From Norana najaformis (lineage: Eukaryota; Annelida; Clitellata; Crassiclitellata; Hormogastridae): a stretch of DNA of 64,000 nucleotides. The notes beneath the pieces are model-generated. The model saw nothing but the letters and a program-made list of their open reading frames with translations. It was not told where the DNA came from and did no database searches. The translations under genes and the position numbers were made by a program. The DNA lies in NCBI GenBank assembly GCA_964023275.1, contig OZ029927.1:5193715-5257714 (forward strand), written 5' to 3'. Each line of letters starts with the position of its first letter. Positions within the stretch are counted from its first letter, which is position 1. Below are positions 58,691-64,000 of this stretch, piece after piece.

Positions 58691-59622
58691 TTAGTTCATC
58701 ATACTATAAACATCTGATGGGGCCCAGATGGGTCTTACAAGGGTCCCATATGGAAATATGAGTCTCACATGGGCCCATGCAGCTTGTCAAATGAGACATT
58801 GTTTACAACGAACGCTTTTGAGCAGAGGCATCATTAAAAAATCCGTCTAAAAATCGATCCATTAATTTTATTGTGATTGCAGTGTTTCAGTGTAGGTAAG
58901 TAAAGTTGGTCTGTTCGTTGCCTTACTGCCGACTATAGTTTACTGACCGAAGGTGGCGTTAAACATGTGGGACCAAATGCAGCCATGGGCTCATGATGAC
59001 CTGGTCTCCGTGTCTTTGTTAGATTAGCAGTTATGCACATGCTTTACTCGGATTGTTAAATCTCGGGACAATTTAATGGGCGAACTATGTCGTCTACATG
59101 GCAAGTCTACTACCACCTTCATAATATCCCCCTCCTTCTCCTCCTCCTCCTCCTCCTCCTCCCCCCTTCATCATCGTGCAGCCGACAGCAGTTGTGCAGC
59201 CGCCTTCAACGCAACGAAATTACGACCATTAAATACCTTGTCCCGCGATCGACTAGACCTATCTAAGTTTAAACCATTCGGCACAGAAAATATGATGAAG
59301 CGTCCATCCAAACGTTTTCCGTCTTCTATCCTTCAGCGCTCAGTTTCAGTCGTAAAATGTTTCGATCCCAAGCCTTCAGCCAGAACACCCACCTACGCCT
59401 CAGATGATGATGACGATGATGATGACGCGCAGAGTAGCATTCGTCCAAATGGCAGGAAGGACGTACTAGTCTACAGGAAGCAAGGAAATATCTAGTTTGA
59501 TGTATGGCGTCACAAGGAGCGTTTCATTGATCGCCAGCCACTTGCACATCCCTGCAGTTAACGACTTTTCATATAAACACCAATTTTCAGAGGTTATTGA
59601 GCTTGCGTAAACATCATACGCC

Positions 59623-59663
<41 letters not shown>

Positions 59664-59740
59664 ACACACAATCAAGAAGGACTTCGTGCAATTATCACAA
59701 CGTATAAGCACTCAGTGTTCGATCGTTTCATTATGCCGTT
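58691..59740. other. simple repeats, no convincing gene
   Basis: (TCC)n at 59132-59163, GAT/GAC-rich run at 59403-59427 and (CA)n at 59622-59670. The open frame across 59076-59495 is driven by these repeats (Ser and Asp runs) and has no known domain; not called. Confidence 0.4.
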
Positions 59741-59744
59741 TGCA

Positions 59745-59965
59745 TAAGTACTTAGTACTTAGTCCTTCCTGTGGAAGTCGGCATATCGGACAACATGGCC
59801 TCTCCATTCATCTCTGTCCATTGCCTCCAGTCTCCTCTCCTCATCCCACTACATTTCCAGGAATATCAAATCATCCCTGTCTCCGGCCAGTTCTTTCTCC
59901 GACTTCTTCCCCTTCTTCTTTTCCGCTCATGTATCCAATTCATCGCATGGTTGTCCATAAGAAAC
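59745..59965 (-). mobile_element. LINE 3' fragment, family D, inverted
   Basis: The minus strand reads MNWIHERKRRRGRSR and KNWPETG, matching NWIPEGKRRRGRPRKNWPEI of the copy at 9500-10045. It abuts the 5' end of the next LINE. Confidence 0.6.
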
Positions 59966-59989
59966 GCGTGTCCCATCCACGTCCTGTCC

Positions 59990-62300
59990 TATCACTGACC
60001 TCCTCGTCGAACCTCCTACTCTCTCCGACCATGGTCTCATCCTCTTCAATGTTCCCTTCCTCTGCTCCCAACCTTCCTTCGCTCTTCGTTCATCTCGTTG
60101 CTGGAGGAATCTTGATTGAGAAGCCTTCCGTGCAGGTCTTCTCAGTCGCTCTATCTAAGCTGATCTCTCCTTCTTAAGTGAGTGCTCAACCGAAGATCTC
60201 TTCACCCTATTCAACTCATCGGTTCTTCCTCTCATTGATGCCCTCCTTCCTCTCCGTCCACATCGGGTTCGCTCGAGACCACTACGACCTTGGCTTGACA
60301 GCCAATGCCGCGCTTTACGTCGGAACACCAGACGTCTAGAGCGCAGATATCGTCGTACTCGTGATCCTGCTGATCGCCTTACCTGGACCCATCACCTTCG
60401 AGATATGTATTCCGTTTTCCGAACCAAAGAAACTTCGTATTGGGAGTCGCTGATAGACAGAGAAAAAGGAAACCCTCGTCGCCTCTGGTCATCACTTGCT
60501 GACGTCCTAGGTCGTTCCTCACCTTCCTCCTCCAACTCTCAGCATCCGTTCTCTGCAGACGACTACTTGGACTTTATGCGATCCAAGATTGACTCGATCC
60601 GTCGATCTACTGAGGATTCACCCCCACCGTCCTTCCCTACCACAACTGCCAACCTCTCGTACAGGGAAACCCTTCAACCGGATGTCCTTCGTCGTCTTAT
60701 ACTGGACTCCCCCTCGAAGTCATGCGAACTTGACCTACTTCCTCCATTTCTAATTAAGGAATTTGTTGATGACTTTCTTCCTTTTCTACATTTATTATGT
60801 AATTCGTCAATGAGTCAGGGTTCCATTCCAGCGTCACATAAAAGGGCAGTTGTCTTTCCCTCTCTCAAGCGCCAAGGTCTGGACCCTAACTCTCCTTCTA
60901 ACTATCGTCCTATTTCTAACCTTTCCTTCCTCTCGAAGCTCCTTGAAAGATGTATCTCTCTTCAAATGGTTGAATACCTTGAATCTAATTTTCTCATGCC
61001 TCCCCTTCAATCTGGTTTTAGGAAATTCCATTCGACAGAATCACTCATCACCCGCCTACTAGCTGACATCTTTCATGCCTTTGACCATGGCCATGTCACT
61101 CTTCTTGCTCTCTATGACGTCAGTGCTGCCTTCGACACTGTTGATCATTCCATTCTCCTAGAACGACTACCTAAATCCTTTGGCCTTACTGACTCTGCTC
61201 TGCTTTGGTTTCGCTCATTTCTTTCTGATCGCTCCCTTTCTGTTATTTTTGGGCCCACTCGCTCTGCCTGGACTCACATTCCCTATGGTCTTCCCCAGGG
61301 TTCGGTACTTGCACCGCTTCTATATATCCTATATACTGCTGACCTGGTCAGTATACTTCTTCCCTTGGGTGTTTCGTCTCACCAATATGTTGATGACACT
61401 TAGTCCTTTACTCATGGCCCGGCTGCCTCAGCCACTCTGATGGTTGAGCGGATCCTTGAGGCCACCTCTGTTCTAGATCTCTGGATGTCTTCTAACCGCC
61501 TCTGTCTTAATCCTGATAAGACTCAATATATCTGGCTAGGTGATCGTGTCCAGCTTACCAAAATTGACTTTAGTTCCCTTTCCTCTAATTTCCCTCATAT
61601 CCACTTCTCTTCCTCAGTCCGTGACCTCGGAATCATCCTGGATCAAACTCTTTCTCTGACTGACCATGTAAATAATATCTCCCGCTCTTGTCTTTACCAC
61701 CTACGACAACTCCGCTCTATTCGTCACTCGCTTCCTCTTCACGCGATCACTACCTTGGTCCATGCCCTGATTTGCACTAGGATTGACTTTGGCAATGCTG
61801 CCTATATTGGACTTTCTGCAATTAACACCTCCAAGCTTCAGTCTATACTTAATGCTGCTGCACGCCTTATCGGTGGTCTTCCAAAGTCAGCCCATATATC
61901 TATTTTTATTCGTGATTCACTTCATTGGCTTCCTGTCAGTCAACGTATCCAGTTTAAGATTCTTATCCTTATGCGCAACTGCCTTCTAGGCTCTGCTCCG
62001 TCCTACTTAACTTCTTTTTGTATTCCGGTTTCCTTGTTGCCTGCTCATGCCTCCCTTCGCTCAGCTACCCGTGGTCTCTTGGTAGTCCCTCGCGTCCGCA
62101 CTGTGACTGCTTAGTCCAGGAGCTTTGCCTTTGTTGGCCCTTCCAGCTGGAACTCCCTTCCTCTTGACCTGCGGCTTCAGTTACTTAGTCTCTCTCCTAC
62201 CCATTCTCACAAACGCCTGAAATCCTTTTTGTTTGTTGAAGCATGTAAATAAGAGTTACATTTCAGTCAGTCGTTCATTCATTCATTCAGTCAGTCAGTC
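59990..62300 (+). mobile_element. CR1/L2-like LINE, 5'-truncated, few breaks
   Basis: Begins in the last endonuclease block (TLSDHGLILFNVP, about 60020). The RT follows in one frame: NYRPISNLSFLSKLLERCIS, LQSGFRKFHSTESLI, DVSAAFDTVDHSILLERL (motif A), GLPQGSVLAPLLYILY (motif B) and QYVDDT (motif C; YVDD where relatives have YADD). The frame is stopped by TAG at 61401 (then FTHGPAA continues) and by TAG at 62112 (then SRSFAFVGPSSWNSLPLDL continues). Two further stops lie near 60117 and 60156. The C-terminal part holds LNAAARLIGGLPKSAHI and LHWLPVSQRIQFKIL. The 3' tail has TCAG/TTCA repeats from 62262. Confidence 0.85.
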
Positions 62301-63270
62301 AATTGTTCAGTGAAAGCCTTTCTAAGTGTTCTCTTTCATCGTTGTTTGCATTTGCATTTGGATGTGGTGGGTCAGAGGATGAAACGCCGCCTGGGGATAA
62401 TCAAGAATGTCGAGGCGCGATAGGGTAACGTGTGTTTTAGATAATATGACAGATAGGCCTACTGTGTAGGATTCTGCCACTGCAAGATTTTATGGGTTGC
62501 AGTCACTATTACCTGTGAGTCCGATTCAGATGACGGTCGGAGGTACACAAGGCCAAGTTGTAACTTGTTTACTTCAAATTGAAATACATTGCATACATTC
62601 TTCAGTGTGAAAACAACACCATGTATGAGTAAACAGATTTTTAAAAATCTTTTTTATCCTGCATGTGTTTGCATTGAAAATAATAATGCATTCCCGCAAA
62701 ATCCAAACTACCTGGAGACCTACATTAGTAGATTAATGCACACATAAGTTCTATCTTATCTATTTTGAATGAAGTGTAAATGAAAAATCTTCTTAGTTGT
62801 GAAAGTATGGCCATACACAAATAACGAATCTGTAAATCTCTGATATTCTGTGTTCATTTTCAAAATAAGCAATTCAGTTCAGCATAACGCATCCGTTGAT
62901 TGATTAATGCATATTAAGTTACACTGTATGGTCCTGATCTGTTTTCAAATTAAAGTACAAAATAAAATAGGCTATTTACTTTGTCTCCAAAGCGTGATCA
63001 TATCTGAGTAAAACACATCTGTCAAGACTCTTACATGCGTTCACTGCAATTTTTAACGAAAACCTTAAGTTTACGTTAACGATAGGTAATTATCGTTATC
63101 GAAGCACCTGCCGAAAAACCTACGCATACACATCCATGAGGGGCTTTTATGCTGCGGGCTTTGATAGTATATTGCTGGACCAGTTAATTAAATCACGCTC
63201 ACTGAAACGCAGAGGCATGAACTGTGTAGGTGGACCGCGAATTTACATGTATGCGGCACCCATTGCGTTC
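62301..63270. other. no gene recognised, upstream of the putative third gene
   Basis: AT-rich DNA. No exon or repeat signature; possibly distal promoter of the gene proposed at 63358. Confidence 0.3.
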
Positions 63271-63279
63271 ACCGGTTCA

Positions 63280-63287
63280 TATAAAAG
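63280..63287 (+). promoter_or_regulatory. TATA box of a putative third gene
   Basis: TATAAAAG at 63280-63287 is a consensus TATA box in a CpG-bearing stretch. Transcription would be expected about 30 bases downstream, near 63310. An ATG follows at 63358 and a donor at 63395, so the spacing is that of a compact first exon. Confidence 0.4.
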
Positions 63288-63357
63288 GCGCTTGGCCGCG
63301 AGCTATAGTGGATTCGGCCGATCAACTTGCTGTGGTGGCGAAAAGCACGGCAGAAGC

Positions 63358-63394
63358 ATGAAGTATATGTTCCTTAATTTCCTGCTCTACTTTG
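63358..63394 (+). CDS. putative first exon with signal-peptide-like N-terminus
   Basis: ATG at 63358 gives MKYMFLNFLLYF and one further base before a GTGAGT donor at 63395 (phase 1). A lysine followed by an unbroken hydrophobic run is what a secreted or membrane protein start looks like. No more of the gene lies in the window, so the product is unknown. An open frame begins further upstream (63136), but the TATA box position favours the 63358 ATG. Confidence 0.35.
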
Positions 63395-64000
63395 GTGAGT
63401 ATTGAACATTCCTACTTCAATTATAAAATTCATTGCAGTTAGTTTTTCATACAAAATAAATGCGAAAACATCCTTTTGAAAAGAACTCTTGCCAGTAATG
63501 TTGAACCGCTTACAACGTTCGCATTCTATTTCCTTTCTCGTAACGGTTCTCTAGAGGGCGAACTGATTTAGTTGTTGGACCGAACGATACATTTTGGCTG
63601 ACAGTATTTGGCAATTTATTGATTTGGCCAAGTGTCACTCATCTTGTATCTTTTTTTCTTTCCCAGTAAAAGATACTTTTTGGCTGACAGCATTCACAGT
63701 TTGTTTCTTAATGGATTGCTCGATTGACAATGATATTTGAGTTGCCTAAATAAGCATTTGTTGCTGCAGTAAAGCAGGGACGATTTAATTCCGTGTAGTC
63801 AGCACTTAAGCAGGGGGCACTTAACTTGAACATATGCTTGCTTCATTAGGACTCAGCCTATCGTTATACAATGCAATGCATTAAAACACCGACCGCTGTT
63901 CTCACTCGCCTCTCAGTATACTATGTTCAGTTACCAGTTGCACATTTCACTGTTAGTCAGAAAATGCCAGAACATCGACAGAACTGGTAGCAATCTCAGT
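63395..64000. other. start of the putative third gene's first intron
   Basis: Begins with GTGAGT. ATTTTGGCTGACAGTATTTG (63591) and TTTTTGGCTGACAGCATTCA (63678) form a short direct repeat. Nothing else recognised. Confidence 0.3.

Noticed and set aside
59076-59495. 139-codon frame with Ser and Asp runs.
   Set aside because: The runs are (TCC)n and GAT/GAC simple repeats; no domain or splice support.

Overview
The window is animal nuclear DNA, AT-rich and packed with repeats. It has spliced host genes with kilobase introns, several LINE clades, tRNA-derived SINEs, cut-and-paste DNA transposons, a satellite and long microsatellites. The mix (RTE-like, CR1/L2-like and R4/Dong-like LINEs; hAT, pogo/Tigger and TTAA-type elements) fits an invertebrate deuterostome or a lophotrochozoan. 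The sequence alone does not settle which. No LTR retroelement or virus-like element was recognised.

Two host genes account for most of the real coding sequence, and both were rebuilt here by checking splice sites and codon phase at every junction. On the + strand, about 5.7-28.1 kb, lies a transformer-2 (TRA2) splicing-regulator homologue: seven exons, 260 codons, RS domain - RRM - C-terminal RS tail, with one GC-AG intron. On the - strand, about 33.2-52.6 kb, lie twelve exons of ERP44, the thioredoxin-fold chaperone of the early secretory pathway, with the CRFS motif and a C-terminal RDEL. The exon carrying its start codon and signal peptide was not found. The two genes converge on about 28.1-33.2 kb. 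At 63.28-63.39 kb a TATA box, a start codon and a hydrophobic N-terminus ending at a splice donor suggest the first exon of a third gene (+).

The TRA2 introns hold a 985-bp TTAA-flanked element (6.9-7.9 kb), a nearly whole RTE-like LINE (10.4-13.6 kb) nested in another TTAA-type repeat, a 1.5-kb element with about 395-bp inverted ends (16.4-17.9 kb), and an unbroken 945-codon LINE (23.2-26.2 kb) nested in a DNA transposon. The ERP44 introns hold CR1-like and other LINE pieces, inverted minisatellite arrays (42.4-43.2 kb), a 27-copy 38-bp satellite (47.9-48.9 kb) and a complete hAT transposon (49.2-51.6 kb) with an open transposase frame and a perfect 8-bp target duplication, itself inside a Tigger/pogo remnant.

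From 53 to 62 kb the window is mostly repeat: SINE and LINE fragments, an R4/Dong-like LINE 3' end between (AAT)n tracts (55.6-56.9 kb), and a 5'-truncated CR1/L2-like LINE (60.0-62.25 kb). Nothing here acts as a multi-gene system beyond the two housekeeping genes; the more unusual material is in the mobile elements.
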